From assembly GCA_958296045.1 (NCBI GenBank), contig CATQHT010000001.1, forward strand, positions 248,001 to 312,000: 64,000 nt of DNA. The letters run 5' to 3'. Origin of the DNA: Rhodothermales bacterium. Lineage in GTDB: Bacteria > Bacteroidota > Rhodothermia > Rhodothermales > Bin80. Under the pieces are notes generated by a model, which was given only the letters and a program-made list of their open reading frames with translations, was not told where the DNA came from and made no database searches. A program made the translations under genes and the position numbers. This document shows, piece after piece, positions 18,747 through 28,386 of this stretch (position 1 is its first letter; the number at the start of each line of letters is the position of its first letter).

Positions 18747-21269
18747 ATGCTTCGTACGCTTCTATTTGCCCTGATGCTTTTGGCTGCTCCGGCGGTCGCA
18801 CTTGCCCAGTCTGCCACGCCCAGCGCCAATGGTCTGGGCAATGGCGGTGCTGCTGGGCAGGCGCTGTCGGCTCCGCAGGAGCTCGAAATTCTCGGCATCT
18901 CCGTCGAAGGCACCGACTCAGAAAGCATGACCTCATTCGTGCTACGCAGCAGCGGGTTGGTGACCGGTCAGATGATAACCGTGCCAGCCGACCAGATGCT
19001 GGCAGAAGCGATCCGGTCGCTGTACAAGCTGCATGTCTTCTCTGACGTGAAAATCGTCGAAGAGCGGCGCGCAGGCTCTGGCGTGTTTTTGAAGATCCAG
19101 GTGAAAGAAGAGCCGCAGCTGGCTGAATTCACCTTTACAGGAATCAAAAAACGGCACATCAAAGACCTCTCGAAAGATGTGCCGCTCTTTCGCGGCAGTC
19201 GGCTGCGGCCAGGAGATGTGGAACGCTCTGTCCAGGTCATCAAAGACTACTTCGGCGAAAAGGGGCACCTGCTGACCGATGTGGAAGTGACGCGCGAACG
19301 GGGTGACGACAACACGGTTTCGGTCAATTTCGAGGTGGATATCGGCCAGAAGGTGCGGATCAGGGAGGTGCTCGTCAATGGCACTGAAACCGTGTCGGTC
19401 CGCAAGATCCGAGGCAAGCTCAAGAAGACCAAGACGTACATACCGCTGTTTTTCTGGCGCAAATCGCGTTTCGACAGGACGCTGTACGAGGAAGACAAGG
19501 CCCGCGTGCTGGACTACTACCGATCGCTTGGATTTTTCGACGCGCGCATTGCGCGCGATTCCGTATACCTGGACGCTACGGGCAAGAGGCCCGGCCTAGT
19601 GGTGCAGCTGGACATGGTCGAAGGACCTAAGTACCATATACGTAACGTTGAGTGGGAGGGGAACACTGTTTACCCTGACGAGGTGTTGTCCGCCGCGTTG
19701 GGCGTGGAACCTGGTGATATCTACAACGGGCAACGCCTGCAGCAGAACTTGCATGGCAACAAGCAGACCAGCGATGTGTCAAGCATGTACATGAATCGAG
19801 GGTACATGCTGTTCAGGGTGCAGCCGGAGGTGCGGGTGGTCGAAGGCGACTCCCTCGATCTGCATTACGACATCTATGAGGGCGACATCTTTGAGTTCGG
19901 GCAGATTGAAGTTAAGGGCAACTCAAAGACGAAAGAACATGTCATCCGGCGGGAGCTGTACACCATTCCCGGACAGATCTTCAGCCGGGATGTCATTCAG
20001 GAGACGATCCGGCGCCTTTCCCAGCTGAACTATTTCAACCAGGAGAAGCTCGGGGCAGGGCCAAGTATTAACCTGAACAATGAGGAGAAGACCGTAGATC
20101 TGACCTACAACCTGGAAGAGGTCGGCAGCGATCAGCTCGAACTCTCGGGTTCGTACCACCGCTACGGTCTGATTCTGATGCTCCGTTTCGCATTCAACAA
20201 CTTTTCAACCAACGACCTCTTCAACCGGCGGGCATGGCGGCCGCTACCGGCTGGTGACGGACAGCAGTTGTCGGTGGCGCTGCAGACGAGCGGGCGGGCA
20301 TATCAGAGCTATCAGCTTAGCTTCACCGAGCCGTGGTTTCGGGGGCGTCCGACGCCGGTCGGATTCAGCTTGGCGCATTCGCGCTTTAGCGGTTACGGAT
20401 ATTCCTTCTACTCTTTGAACCAGGCCAACAGGAATCCGACGGAGTATTTCGTTCGGACTTCCGGGACCGTGTTCTATGAGCAGCGGCTACAGTGGCCCGA
20501 TGACAAGTTCAGCACGTCGACCTCGGTGGGGTACCAGCACTTTATCAACAGGAATTTCACCTCGGTGCTCCCTTTGGGGACTAGCGAACAGGTCACGGTG
20601 CGGCAGGCATTGACCCGCAACTCGCAGGACCATCCCATCTTTCCTACGCTCGGTTCTACCTTCCTGCTCTCGGCGACGTTGGCGGTACCTATCGGGAGCT
20701 TTATCCAGTACCACAAGTGGCGCTTGAATTCCTCCTGGAATGTGCCGATCGCCAACAAGCTGACCGTCAACATGACCGGTGAGTTCGGATATATCGGTTC
20801 GCTTAACGGCGGCGATGTGCTGTTTGAGCGGTACATTGTCGGAGGATCGCCATTCGACTACCAGGGGGCGTTCAACAACTACGGCAAGGATATCGTGTTT
20901 ATGCGCGGCTACCCAGAGCGGGTGCTGGGGCCAAGGCGCAACAATGAGCCGGTAGGCGGACGCATCTTGAACAAGTTCACTTCCGAGCTGCGCCTCTTGG
21001 CCGTACAGACGCCGCAGATTACGGCTGCGCCGTACGTCTTTATGGACGCTGCTAACACGTGGGATAATTTCGCCACTTACAACCCCACGCAACTTTATCG
21101 GTCTGCTGGCGTGGGGGCCCGGCTGTTTCTGCCCATCCTGGGCATGCTGGAAGTCACCTACGGCTACAACTTTGACCAGTTCGTTCCCTACAGCGGCTTA
21201 GAAAGCAAGCACGATGGCAGCAACAAGTGGCTGTTCCAGTTCACGCTGGGGCAGGGATTTGGTAACTGA
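18747..21269 (+). CDS. bamA: BamA outer-membrane protein assembly factor
   Basis: Inserts beta-barrel proteins into the outer membrane. From the ATG at 18747 the 840-residue product begins with a signal peptide (MLRTLLFALMLLAAPAVALAQ). Tandem POTRA domains follow (EILGISVEGTDSES, QLAEFTFTGIKKRH, KVRIREVLVNGTE, HIRNVEWEGNTVYP, FEFGQIEVKGNSKT), then a C-terminal barrel with FDYQGAFNNYGKDIVFMRGYP and ending GQGFGN. The frame is open for 66 codons further upstream, but that stretch lacks a signal sequence. It is followed by two OmpH chaperone genes. Confidence 0.95.
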   Translation: MLRTLLFALMLLAAPAVALAQSATPSANGLGNGGAAGQALSAPQELEILGISVEGTDSESMTSFVLRSSGLVTGQMITVPADQMLAEAIRSLYKLHVFSDVKIVEERRAGSGVFLKIQVKEEPQLAEFTFTGIKKRHIKDLSKDVPLFRGSRLRPGDVERSVQVIKDYFGEKGHLLTDVEVTRERGDDNTVSVNFEVDIGQKVRIREVLVNGTETVSVRKIRGKLKKTKTYIPLFFWRKSRFDRTLYEEDKARVLDYYRSLGFFDARIARDSVYLDATGKRPGLVVQLDMVEGPKYHIRNVEWEGNTVYPDEVLSAALGVEPGDIYNGQRLQQNLHGNKQTSDVSSMYMNRGYMLFRVQPEVRVVEGDSLDLHYDIYEGDIFEFGQIEVKGNSKTKEHVIRRELYTIPGQIFSRDVIQETIRRLSQLNYFNQEKLGAGPSINLNNEEKTVDLTYNLEEVGSDQLELSGSYHRYGLILMLRFAFNNFSTNDLFNRRAWRPLPAGDGQQLSVALQTSGRAYQSYQLSFTEPWFRGRPTPVGFSLAHSRFSGYGYSFYSLNQANRNPTEYFVRTSGTVFYEQRLQWPDDKFSTSTSVGYQHFINRNFTSVLPLGTSEQVTVRQALTRNSQDHPIFPTLGSTFLLSATLAVPIGSFIQYHKWRLNSSWNVPIANKLTVNMTGEFGYIGSLNGGDVLFERYIVGGSPFDYQGAFNNYGKDIVFMRGYPERVLGPRRNNEPVGGRILNKFTSELRLLAVQTPQITAAPYVFMDAANTWDNFATYNPTQLYRSAGVGARLFLPILGMLEVTYGYNFDQFVPYSGLESKHDGSNKWLFQFTLGQGFGN

Positions 21270-21296
21270 CTGGCAACACGTAGCTCCGCACGCACG

Positions 21297-21965
21297 ATGA
21301 TGACGCCCAAAAGACTCTCCTTCCTGTTCTTATCTCTGATCATATGTCTGGTCATTAGCGCACCTGCGGCTGCCCAGGACAAGCTTGCGTACGTGGACTC
21401 AGAGTACATCTACAGCCAGTACCCTGAGTTTGCCACGGCTCAGCAGCAGCTAGATCGCAAGACGGATGAGTGGACTCAGGACCTAGAATTCCGACAGACC
21501 GAGATAGATGACCTGTTCCGCGACTATCAGGCGCGCGAACTGCTGTACACGCAAGACGAGAGGCAGCGCCGGCAGGAGGAGATTATGTTGGCGGAGGAGG
21601 ACTTGGCCAGTCGCCGGATGCAGTATTTCGGCCCTGAAGGCGAGCTTTACCGGCTGCAGGATCAGCTGCTGCGGCCGATCCAGGAGAAGGTGTTGATTGC
21701 TATTGAGGCCATAGCCCAGGCCGAGGGATACGACTATGTGTTTGACCGCAGCGGTGATTACGTGTTTTTGTATACGGACGAGCGGTACGACATAAGCGAC
21801 GAGGTACTTCGGGAGCTGGGTATTGATGTGCAGCAGCCGGGCGGTGCCGCGATCGGTTCGCCGACTGCGGAAACGGTAACCCCGGGCTCGAGTCCCGCCT
21901 CCGAGCAGGGTGGGCGGGCGTTGCCGACGGGAGGACAGAGTCGTAGGGGTGGCCAAGGCCAATAG
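21297..21965 (+). CDS. OmpH/Skp-family periplasmic chaperone, first copy
   Basis: Periplasmic holdase that escorts outer-membrane proteins to BamA. The 222-residue product has a signal peptide ending SAPAAAQ, the family opening KLAYVDSEYIYSQYPE, a long charged helix pair rich in Gln/Glu/Arg (the Skp 'tentacles', residues about 45-130), and the family tail VLIAIEAIAQAEGYDYVFDRSG. It carries a low-complexity Pro/Gly/Ser C-terminal extension of about 40 residues. The start could be either of two adjacent ATGs. It lies 27 bases after bamA. Confidence 0.9.
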   Translation: MMTPKRLSFLFLSLIICLVISAPAAAQDKLAYVDSEYIYSQYPEFATAQQQLDRKTDEWTQDLEFRQTEIDDLFRDYQARELLYTQDERQRRQEEIMLAEEDLASRRMQYFGPEGELYRLQDQLLRPIQEKVLIAIEAIAQAEGYDYVFDRSGDYVFLYTDERYDISDEVLRELGIDVQQPGGAAIGSPTAETVTPGSSPASEQGGRALPTGGQSRRGGQGQ

Positions 21966-21987
21966 CTTTTAAACAGAACGAAAGATT

Positions 21988-22563
21988 ATGCAGTCATACA
22001 CTATGCGGCGGCTGGGCCTTTTAGCGCTTTTGGTCGTTGCCGCCGTGCCCGCTGTGGCGCAGCAGATGCCGGCGCTCAAGATCGGGTATACGGATCACGA
22101 GATCCTGATCTCGAACATGCCGGAGTACCAGACGGTTCAGGAGACGTTGCGCGGGGAGTTCGAGGCTACGCAGCGTACGCTGCAGGCAATGGCGGATGAG
22201 CTGCAGGGCAAGCTAGAACGCTACCAGACGCAGCAGCAGCTGCTTTCTGAGCAGCGTCGTAGGGAGCGCGAGGAGGATATCTCAAATGATCAAAAGGCCT
22301 TGCAGGAGCGGGCCGCGGATGCTGAGCGTGAGCTGGCGCAGCGCGAAGCGGAGCTTCTCAGCCCGATCTTTGAAATGGTTGATGCGGCGATCAGGCGGGT
22401 TGCTGAGCAGAAAAATCTGGACCTAGTGCTTCGAATCCAGGCGGGACCCACACAGCCGATTATCCTGTATGCAAATGAGGACCGCATCTTGGATATCACG
22501 CTTGATGTGGCTCGTGAGCTGGGGATAGATGTGGGTGAGGCAGAGGCGGACGATAGCAACTAG
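21988..22563 (+). CDS. OmpH/Skp-family periplasmic chaperone, second copy
   Basis: A 191-residue paralogue of the preceding gene: signal peptide ending AVAQQ, KIGYTDHEILISNMPEYQTVQ at the start of the mature protein, a long coiled region of Gln/Glu/Arg, and KNLDLVLRIQ near the end. It lacks the low-complexity tail of the first copy. Tandem ompH genes after bamA are usual in Bacteroidota; the two proteins may form mixed trimers, which is inference. Confidence 0.9.
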   Translation: MQSYTMRRLGLLALLVVAAVPAVAQQMPALKIGYTDHEILISNMPEYQTVQETLRGEFEATQRTLQAMADELQGKLERYQTQQQLLSEQRRREREEDISNDQKALQERAADAERELAQREAELLSPIFEMVDAAIRRVAEQKNLDLVLRIQAGPTQPIILYANEDRILDITLDVARELGIDVGEAEADDSN

Positions 22564-22646
22564 GCATGACTTTCTGCGGCACACCCTGCAGGATCGGTCC
22601 GATGATGGCCCACGGGAGTTTGAGCCCTAGCTAACAGCACCTCTTT

Positions 22647-23450
22647 ATGGCTGCCCGGCGCGTCACGACGCAGACCTTGCAGGAGATGAAGGCGGGCGGG
22701 CAGCCGATCGTGATGCTGACGGCATACGATTATACGCTTGCGCGCATTATTGATGGTGCCGGTGTAGATGTCATACTTGTCGGCGATTCGGCGTCAAACG
22801 TCGTTGCTGGCTACGAGACCACCCTGCCCATCACACTCGAGCACATGATCTACCATGCGCAGTGCGTGATTCGTGCGGTGAAGAGGGCGCTTGTGGTGGT
22901 GGATTTGCCGTTTGGCTCCTACCAGGGCAACTCGAAAGAGGCGCTGAGCTCGGCGATCCGCGTCATGAAGGAGACGGGCGCGCATGCGGTAAAGATTGAG
23001 GGTGGCAAGGCGGGCGTGGCTTCCGCGGAGCGGATCCTAGAGGCCGGCATCCCGGTGATGGGGCACTTGGGCCTTACGCCGCAGAGCATTTACAAGTTTG
23101 GCACTTACAAGGTGCGTGCTCGCGAAGAGGGCGAAGCGGCGCGCCTGTGTGAGGATGCGCGCCTCTTAGAGCGTACTGGGTGCTTTGCCGTGGTGCTGGA
23201 GAAGATCCCTGCTCGGCTGGCGCGGGAGGTAACCCGGTCGTTGAGCATTCCGACGATAGGTATCGGGGCTGGCGTGGACTGTGACGGGCAGGTGTTGGTA
23301 GCGCACGATGCGTTGGGGCTCACAACCGATTTTCATCCGCGCTTTGTTCGCCGGTACGCAGAGCTGGCGTCCACCATTACGGATGCTGTGCGGCAGTATG
23401 CGGCGGATGTCAGGGAGCGGCACTTTCCCGGTGCCCACGAAAGCTATTAA
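22647..23450 (+). CDS. panB: Ketopantoate hydroxymethyltransferase
   Basis: Transfers a hydroxymethyl group from methylene-tetrahydrofolate to 2-ketoisovalerate, first step of pantothenate synthesis. The 267-residue TIM-barrel protein shows [41 protein letters not shown] with the metal Asp, [26 protein letters not shown] and [18 protein letters not shown], all in the family order. Length is normal. It stands alone on the plus strand between the chaperones and surE. Confidence 0.96.
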   Translation: MAARRVTTQTLQEMKAGGQPIVMLTAYDYTLARIIDGAGVDVILVGDSASNVVAGYETTLPITLEHMIYHAQCVIRAVKRALVVVDLPFGSYQGNSKEALSSAIRVMKETGAHAVKIEGGKAGVASAERILEAGIPVMGHLGLTPQSIYKFGTYKVRAREEGEAARLCEDARLLERTGCFAVVLEKIPARLAREVTRSLSIPTIGIGAGVDCDGQVLVAHDALGLTTDFHPRFVRRYAELASTITDAVRQYAADVRERHFPGAHESY

Positions 23451-23529
23451 TACTGTACGACCACGGCCCCAGAGAAGCTAACCGGGGCGGCTAAGCCTGC
23501 AGCTCGGAGCTGTGCAGGTTCAGGATGCT

Positions 23530-24330
23530 ATGACCGCCATACAACGTAAAAGGCCATACATCCTGGTTACCAACGACGATGGGATCGATGCGCCTGGTCT
23601 GACGGCACTGGCTAAGGCCATGTTGCAGCTTGGCGAAGTGGTGATCATTGCGCCACGAGAGGAACAGAGCGCGGTGGGGCATGCGATCACGCTGCGCACC
23701 GAGATGCGTGCGGTGCCATATCGCTTCGGAGGGTCACTTGCTGGAGTACGCGCAATGGCCATTGATGGGACGCCGGCCGACTGCGTGAAGCTGGCATTGA
23801 ACAGGCTGTTGGAACGGCGTCCAGACCTAGTGGTCAGCGGCATCAATCGGGGCTCCAACTTAGCGGTCAACGTGATGTACTCCGGTACGGTGAGCGCGGC
23901 CACGGAGTCTTCTATCCGGGGTGTGGATTCCCTGGCGTTTTCTCTGGTGGAAGGGGAGGCGGGCGATTACGATGTTGCGGGGCGATACGCGCATGTGATC
24001 GGGCACAAGGTGCTGCGCAGCCGTCTGCCGCGCGGGCTGGTGCTCAATGTCAACATCCCGCCGGTACCGCTTGATGACATTCACGGCATTCGGGTGACGT
24101 GTCTGGCGCGGGCCCGATGGGAAGAGTCGTTTATTGAGGAGCCGACAGTGTCGGACCAAATCCGTTTCTGGTACAAGGGTGAATTCTTCAACTTGGATGA
24201 CCGCCCCAACTCGGATATTCGTACCGTGGAATCCGGCTACGTCTCCGTCACGCCCATCCAGCACGACCTGACGGCCCATGGGTGCATTGATGTGCTAAGC
24301 ACCTGGAGCTGGGATGATGTCTCGCCTTAG
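23530..24330 (+). CDS. surE: 5'/3'-nucleotidase SurE
   Basis: Metal-dependent phosphatase acting on nucleoside monophosphates, cytosolic. ILVTNDDGIDAPGL at the N-terminus holds the Asp-Asp metal ligands; PREEQSAVGHAIT, DGTPADCVKLAL and LVVSGINRGSNLA with a metal Asn follow. From the ATG at 23530 it is 266 residues; a GTG at 23512 is an alternative. The C-terminal coding region is also found as two degenerate copies downstream. It converges on the threonine dehydratase gene. Confidence 0.93.
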   Translation: MTAIQRKRPYILVTNDDGIDAPGLTALAKAMLQLGEVVIIAPREEQSAVGHAITLRTEMRAVPYRFGGSLAGVRAMAIDGTPADCVKLALNRLLERRPDLVVSGINRGSNLAVNVMYSGTVSAATESSIRGVDSLAFSLVEGEAGDYDVAGRYAHVIGHKVLRSRLPRGLVLNVNIPPVPLDDIHGIRVTCLARARWEESFIEEPTVSDQIRFWYKGEFFNLDDRPNSDIRTVESGYVSVTPIQHDLTAHGCIDVLSTWSWDDVSP

Positions 24331-24406
24331 CGATACCGTCCCGGGAATACCAGAGTCCCATTCGGAACCGAAAGGATTCCCCCAACACGGACCGTAGGAA
24401 ACTAAT

Positions 24407-24424
24407 CTGACAGGGTTGTGTCAG
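24407..24424. terminator. Hairpin at the surE 3' side, copy 1
   Basis: A perfect 6-bp stem CTGACA / TGTCAG with the 6-base loop GGGTTG lies 77 bases after the surE stop. No U-run follows on either strand, so it may be a weak bidirectional terminator or an RNA end-protecting stem. Confidence 0.4.
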
Positions 24425-24957
24425 GTGCGCCCAATGGTTCACTCTTTTCTCGTGCACAGCGCCAGATTTGTTCTACAGCCTGCATCGCGCGGCTGCGGGC
24501 TGCGGACAAGCGCGGCGCATAAGCGTGAAGTGTCTCCTTTTCGCAACAGCATTCTGTAGTGCCGCTCAATCGATGCGGGATGGCTTTACCAGAGGCTCAC
24601 GTGCGGGATGTGAGTGCTCCGAATCACGGTGATGCGTGCACACAGACCAGGGAGTGCTCTACCCTCCAGCCTTTCGGTTGGGTTGGCTGCCAGTGAACAG
24701 CGATGAGTTAAATCCGCTGCTGGTGCAAAGGCGATTGCTAGAATCTGGATGGCCACCCCAACTTGGACATGCGCACCGTGGAATCCGGGAAGGTCTCCGT
24801 TACGTCTACCCAGCACACCCTCGCACCCCAGGGGCCATTGTGCGGCGAGATCTGGGGGCTGGGAAGAGGTCCTGCTCCGAAAAAGTATCCCTGACGAAGA
24901 TCAGAAGGTCATTCCGAATCGAGTGCCCTACCCCAATACGGAAGGTAGGGGAGCTAC

Positions 24958-24975
24958 CTGACAACAGTGTGTCAG
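24958..24975. terminator. Hairpin, copy 2 in the repeat unit
   Basis: The same CTGACA / TGTCAG stem as at 24407, but with a different loop (ACAGTG). It sits in the corresponding place of the second repeat unit and is followed by a short T-run (GACTTTTTT) about 15 bases later. Confidence 0.4.
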
Positions 24976-25524
24976 TAGTGCTCAGATTTGGTGACTTTTT
25001 TCTGCCGCATAGCGCGTAGTGCTCCGCAACCCTGGCAGGGCGAATGCAGGTTGCCGCCGCGAGTATGACGCGACGCCAGTGCAGTCACGGCTCTGTGGAG
25101 CCCTGTTCCTACTGGCTGGCGCGTGGCACGCGATGGAGCGCCCAGAGCCCCAGATCTGCGTTGCCGCCGCACGGGGTCACACCTGTGCGTGTGCCCGGGT
25201 TTGAGAAAGCTTACCCGAATGCGTGGCGACGCCCAGGCTGGCAGCAGGCTCTACTACCAGGTTACAACGACAAGTCACACCCGGTTCAGGTACAGGGGCG
25301 AGGTCATCAACCTGCATGGCCACCCTAACTCGGGCATATGCACTGTGGAATCCGGGAAGGTCTCCGTTACGCCTATCCAGCACACCCTCGCGCCCCAGGG
25401 GCCATTGTGCGGCGAGATCCTGGGGCTGGGAAGAGGTCCTACTCCCAAAAAGTATCCCTGACGAAGATCAGAAGGTCATTCCGAATCGAGTGGACTACCC
25501 CGGTACGGAAGGTAGGGAGATGAC

Positions 25525-25542
25525 CTGACAATTTGGTGTCAG
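25525..25542. terminator. Hairpin, copy 3, next to the threonine dehydratase 3' end
   Basis: Third copy of the CTGACA / TGTCAG stem, loop ATTTGG, in the unit adjoining the intact threonine dehydratase gene. Stem preserved while loop and surroundings have drifted. Confidence 0.4.
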
Positions 25543-25674
25543 TGGTGCTCGGATGTAGTGACTTTGTCTGCCCCGTAGCGCGCAGTGCTCCGCAACTCTG
25601 GTAGGGCGAATGCAGGCTTCCACCGTGAGTATCACACGACGCCAGTGCAGCTACGGCTCTGTGGCGTCTTGCTC

Positions 25675-26676
25675 CTAATGGCTTGCGGGTGGCACGCGAT
25701 GGTGCGACCAGAGCCCCAGGTCCGCATTGCCGCCGCTGAGGATCACACCGATATGCGCGCCTGGACGTGAAAACGCTCCCCCCAGAAGGGCGGCAACGCC
25801 CAAGCTGCCGGTAGGCTCTACCACCAGCTTCATACGCTCCCACAAGAATCTTGTCGCGGCCAGAATCTGCTCTTCCGTCACCGTTACCATATCGTGCACG
25901 AGCCGCTTAACAAGCGGAAAGGTCACCCTACCCAGGCTCGTAGTGCGCGCACCGTCAGCCACAGTGTCTGGGTTGGATACGCTGTGCAGCATCCCGGTGT
26001 GAAAGCTGCGCGTGGCATCGTCGGCGTTCTTGGGCTCTACCCCAATGACACGGCACCTGGGCGCTGCGCCCTGCGCCGCCAATGCGGATCCAGACAGCAG
26101 ACCGCCACCGCCGCACGGCGCTAGAAGGTAGTCGAGCGGTCTGGTGTCTTGGAGCAGTTCCAGTGCCGCCGTGCCCTGACCGGCGACAACGTGCGGATGG
26201 TCATACGGCGGGATGACAGGCAGGCTGCGCTCTTGGCTGACACGCCGTGCCAGCGCTTCACGGGTCACCTCGCCAGGATCATAGAGGATAACGTGCGCAC
26301 CGTAGCCGCGCGTTGCGCGCAGCTTCACCTTCGGAGCATCACAAGGCATAACGATCGTGGCTGGGATTCGCAAAAGGCGACCCGCGAGTGCCACGGCCTG
26401 CGCATGATTGCCAGAGGAATAGGTCAGAACGCCGCGGCGTTGTGCGTCCGCACTCAGCCGACTTAGCGCATTGTATGCACCCCGAAACTTGAACGCACCC
26501 CCGCGCTGAAAATTCTCGCATTTGCAGATTACGCGCGCGCCCACGCGCATATCCAGCGTTCGGGAAGCAGCCGCAGGGGTTCGATGCGCAACGCCTCGCA
26601 GGCGCTCTGCCGCGTCCGAGACGTCCGCAAAGGTGACTGGCGGTAGCGCCGGCGAATCATGCATCGCGCCGGGCAC
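25675..26676 (-). CDS. Threonine/serine dehydratase, PLP-dependent (TdcB/serine-racemase type)
   Basis: Deaminates threonine to 2-oxobutyrate, or acts on serine. In the 333-residue protein the PLP lysine lies in GGAFKFRGAYNAL; SSGNHAQAVALA and the phosphate-binding GGGGLLSGSALA are present. It lacks the C-terminal regulatory ACT-like domain of biosynthetic IlvA, so a catabolic threonine dehydratase or racemase role is favoured. A short DUF4342 gene lies 14 bases upstream on the same strand. Its 3' end is duplicated in decayed form downstream. Confidence 0.88.
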   Translation of the reverse strand: MPGAMHDSPALPPVTFADVSDAAERLRGVAHRTPAAASRTLDMRVGARVICKCENFQRGGAFKFRGAYNALSRLSADAQRRGVLTYSSGNHAQAVALAGRLLRIPATIVMPCDAPKVKLRATRGYGAHVILYDPGEVTREALARRVSQERSLPVIPPYDHPHVVAGQGTAALELLQDTRPLDYLLAPCGGGGLLSGSALAAQGAAPRCRVIGVEPKNADDATRSFHTGMLHSVSNPDTVADGARTTSLGRVTFPLVKRLVHDMVTVTEEQILAATRFLWERMKLVVEPTGSLGVAALLGGAFSRPGAHIGVILSGGNADLGLWSHHRVPPASH

Positions 26677-26690
26677 TGAGACGAGCCGAG

Positions 26691-27074
26691 TTAGGAATCC
26701 ACCTCGTCGTAATCGACGGTGCGTGCAGGAACGCTGCTGTCGGCATCCCGGTGAACGATCACATCCACATCAGATACCAGCGTACCAATGGCAGCTATCG
26801 CAGCCAGCGCGGGCTGCAGAATCACGGCCGCCGCAGCGCCACCCAGGCCAATAGCCAAGGGGAATTCCGCTAGCACACGGTCGCCCTTCTTGATGGTGAT
26901 CTTACGTGTCTTACCTTCCTTAATGAGCTCGCGCACCCTAGTGGCAAGTTCGTTGCCTTCGACCCGCAGCTCCTCGAAGCGCTCCTTGCCCTCTGCTTTG
27001 AGCTCATTGAGTCGCTCCTTACCTTCGGACCGGATTCCGTCGAAGCGCTGCCTCATTGTATCCTTGTCGATCAT
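26691..27074 (-). CDS. DUF4342-type small membrane-associated protein
   Basis: A 127-residue protein. Residues 1-45 are charged and helical with repeated ERF/ELK units (GKERLNELKAEGKERFEELR). The domain RVRELIKEGKTRKITIKKGDRVLAEFPLAIGLGGAAAAVILQPALAAIAAIG follows, matching DUF4342: an N-terminal UBA-like helix set followed by a hydrophobic hairpin that may enter the membrane. Function of the family is unknown. It sits just upstream of the threonine dehydratase gene and may share its transcript. Confidence 0.75.
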   Translation of the reverse strand: MIDKDTMRQRFDGIRSEGKERLNELKAEGKERFEELRVEGNELATRVRELIKEGKTRKITIKKGDRVLAEFPLAIGLGGAAAAVILQPALAAIAAIGTLVSDVDVIVHRDADSSVPARTVDYDEVDS

Positions 27075-27251
27075 GGATCTGCCTGCCAGATGATTGTTGC
27101 CGAAGCGTACGATGTCGATGGCGCTGGAGTTTCAACACAGCGGAGCCACTGCGCCGCTACTGCTCCCATAGGTCTGAAGGTACCGGCGCTCCTTTAGAAA
27201 CAATGCTTCCAAAATCAGGTAGCATCGCCCACGAGAATACGACCGGAATTC

Positions 27252-28385
27252 TTGAAAGCTCGTAAGCGGCTGGCGCTCATCGGTCCCATGTACCCGTACA
27301 GGGGCGGCATCGCGCACTTTCTGGAAACGATGTTCAGCGGCTTGAAGGATCGCGGTCACGAGGTGAGCGCCTGGACATTCACGCGGCAGTATCCAACGCT
27401 TCTGTTCCCAGGCAAGACGCAGCTGGATACCGCCCCTCAAGGGAAGCGTCCCTCCGCACACCGTATCCTCGATTCGATAAATCCTCTTAACTGGCTACGC
27501 GCCGCACGCACGATCGGCGATATGCAGCCGGATGTGGTGATTTTCAAGTACTGGATGCCATTCTTAGCGCCCGCCTTCGGAACGGTCGCCCGGCGCCTGC
27601 GTGGGCGCGGATGTAGAGTGGTGGTGGTCGTCGACAACGCGATCCCCCATGAGCGGCATCTAGGAGATGCTATGCTCGGTCGCTACTTCCTGCGTGCCAC
27701 CGACGGTTGCATCGTGATGAGCGAAGCGGTACGCACGGATCTGCGGACACTGGGTACGAAGGGACCTGTCCACATGGTACCGCACCCGGTTTACGACCTG
27801 TTTGGCGAAGCCCTGAGCCGGCAGCAGGCACGCAGCACGCTGCAGCTGCCGCCCAAAGCACCCGTTCTGTTGTTTTTCGGACTGATACGTCGCTACAAAG
27901 GGCTCCATGTCCTGTTAGATGCGATGCCGCGCATCGTGGCGGCAATGCCGGAAGCGCGCCTTATCATCGCCGGCGAATGCTACGATGACGAGCAGCGGTA
28001 CCGGGACCAGATTCGGCGCCATGGGCTTGAGCACCATGTCCGCTTTGATGCCAGGTATATCCCCGACGCCGAGGTGCCGGCATACTTTTCTGCCTGCGAC
28101 GTCGTGGTGCAGCCCTATGTTACAGCAACGCAGAGCGGCGTGGCACAGATTGCGTTCAACTTTGAGGTACCGCTCATCATCACCGATGTGGGCGGACTCG
28201 CCGAAGTGGTGCGCCATGATGAAGACGGGCTGGTGGTACCTCCCGAGGCTCCTCAAGCGCTAGCAGACGCCGTGATGCGCTTCTTTCGCGAGGACCTTGG
28301 CGAGCGGTTCACGACAAGTGTTAAAGAGCGGAAGCGGTCATTCGGGTGGAGCCCGCTGCTGGACGCGGTAGAGTTGTTCCTGTAG
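27252..28385 (+). CDS. Glycosyltransferase family 4 (GT-B fold)
   Basis: A 377-residue GT4-type enzyme. The N-terminal domain begins LALIGPMYPYRGGIAHFLETM. The nucleotide-sugar-binding half contains VLLFFGLIRRYKGLHVLLDAM, LIIAGECYDD and the acceptor/donor motif QSGVAQIAFNFEVPLIITDVGGLAEVV. The apparent start is TTG at 27252; the next ATG is twelve codons in. It lies one base upstream of hddC, so it probably adds heptose or a nearby sugar to a surface glycan. Donor specificity is inference. Confidence 0.88.
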   Translation: MKARKRLALIGPMYPYRGGIAHFLETMFSGLKDRGHEVSAWTFTRQYPTLLFPGKTQLDTAPQGKRPSAHRILDSINPLNWLRAARTIGDMQPDVVIFKYWMPFLAPAFGTVARRLRGRGCRVVVVVDNAIPHERHLGDAMLGRYFLRATDGCIVMSEAVRTDLRTLGTKGPVHMVPHPVYDLFGEALSRQQARSTLQLPPKAPVLLFFGLIRRYKGLHVLLDAMPRIVAAMPEARLIIAGECYDDEQRYRDQIRRHGLEHHVRFDARYIPDAEVPAYFSACDVVVQPYVTATQSGVAQIAFNFEVPLIITDVGGLAEVVRHDEDGLVVPPEAPQALADAVMRFFREDLGERFTTSVKERKRSFGWSPLLDAVELFL

Positions 28386-28386
28386 C

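Larger units (their letters stand above)
24331..25674. repeat. Degenerate tandem copies of the surE / threonine dehydratase junction
   Basis: The 3' end of surE (around GTGGAATCCGG, 24225) recurs in decayed form near 24776 and 25344, about 550-570 bases apart. Between them recurs eroded sequence of the 3' end of the minus-strand threonine dehydratase gene (for example 25030-25060 against 25595-25625, and a weaker copy near 24480-24640). A translated remnant reads NLHGHPNSGICTVESGKVSVTPIQH, matching the SurE C-terminus. The unit therefore spans the convergent gene ends and was present about three times. Confidence 0.75.

Noticed and set aside
23488-23520. Imperfect hairpin just before surE
   Set aside because: Bulged stem without a T-run and overlapping the surE start region; not enough to call a terminator or regulator.
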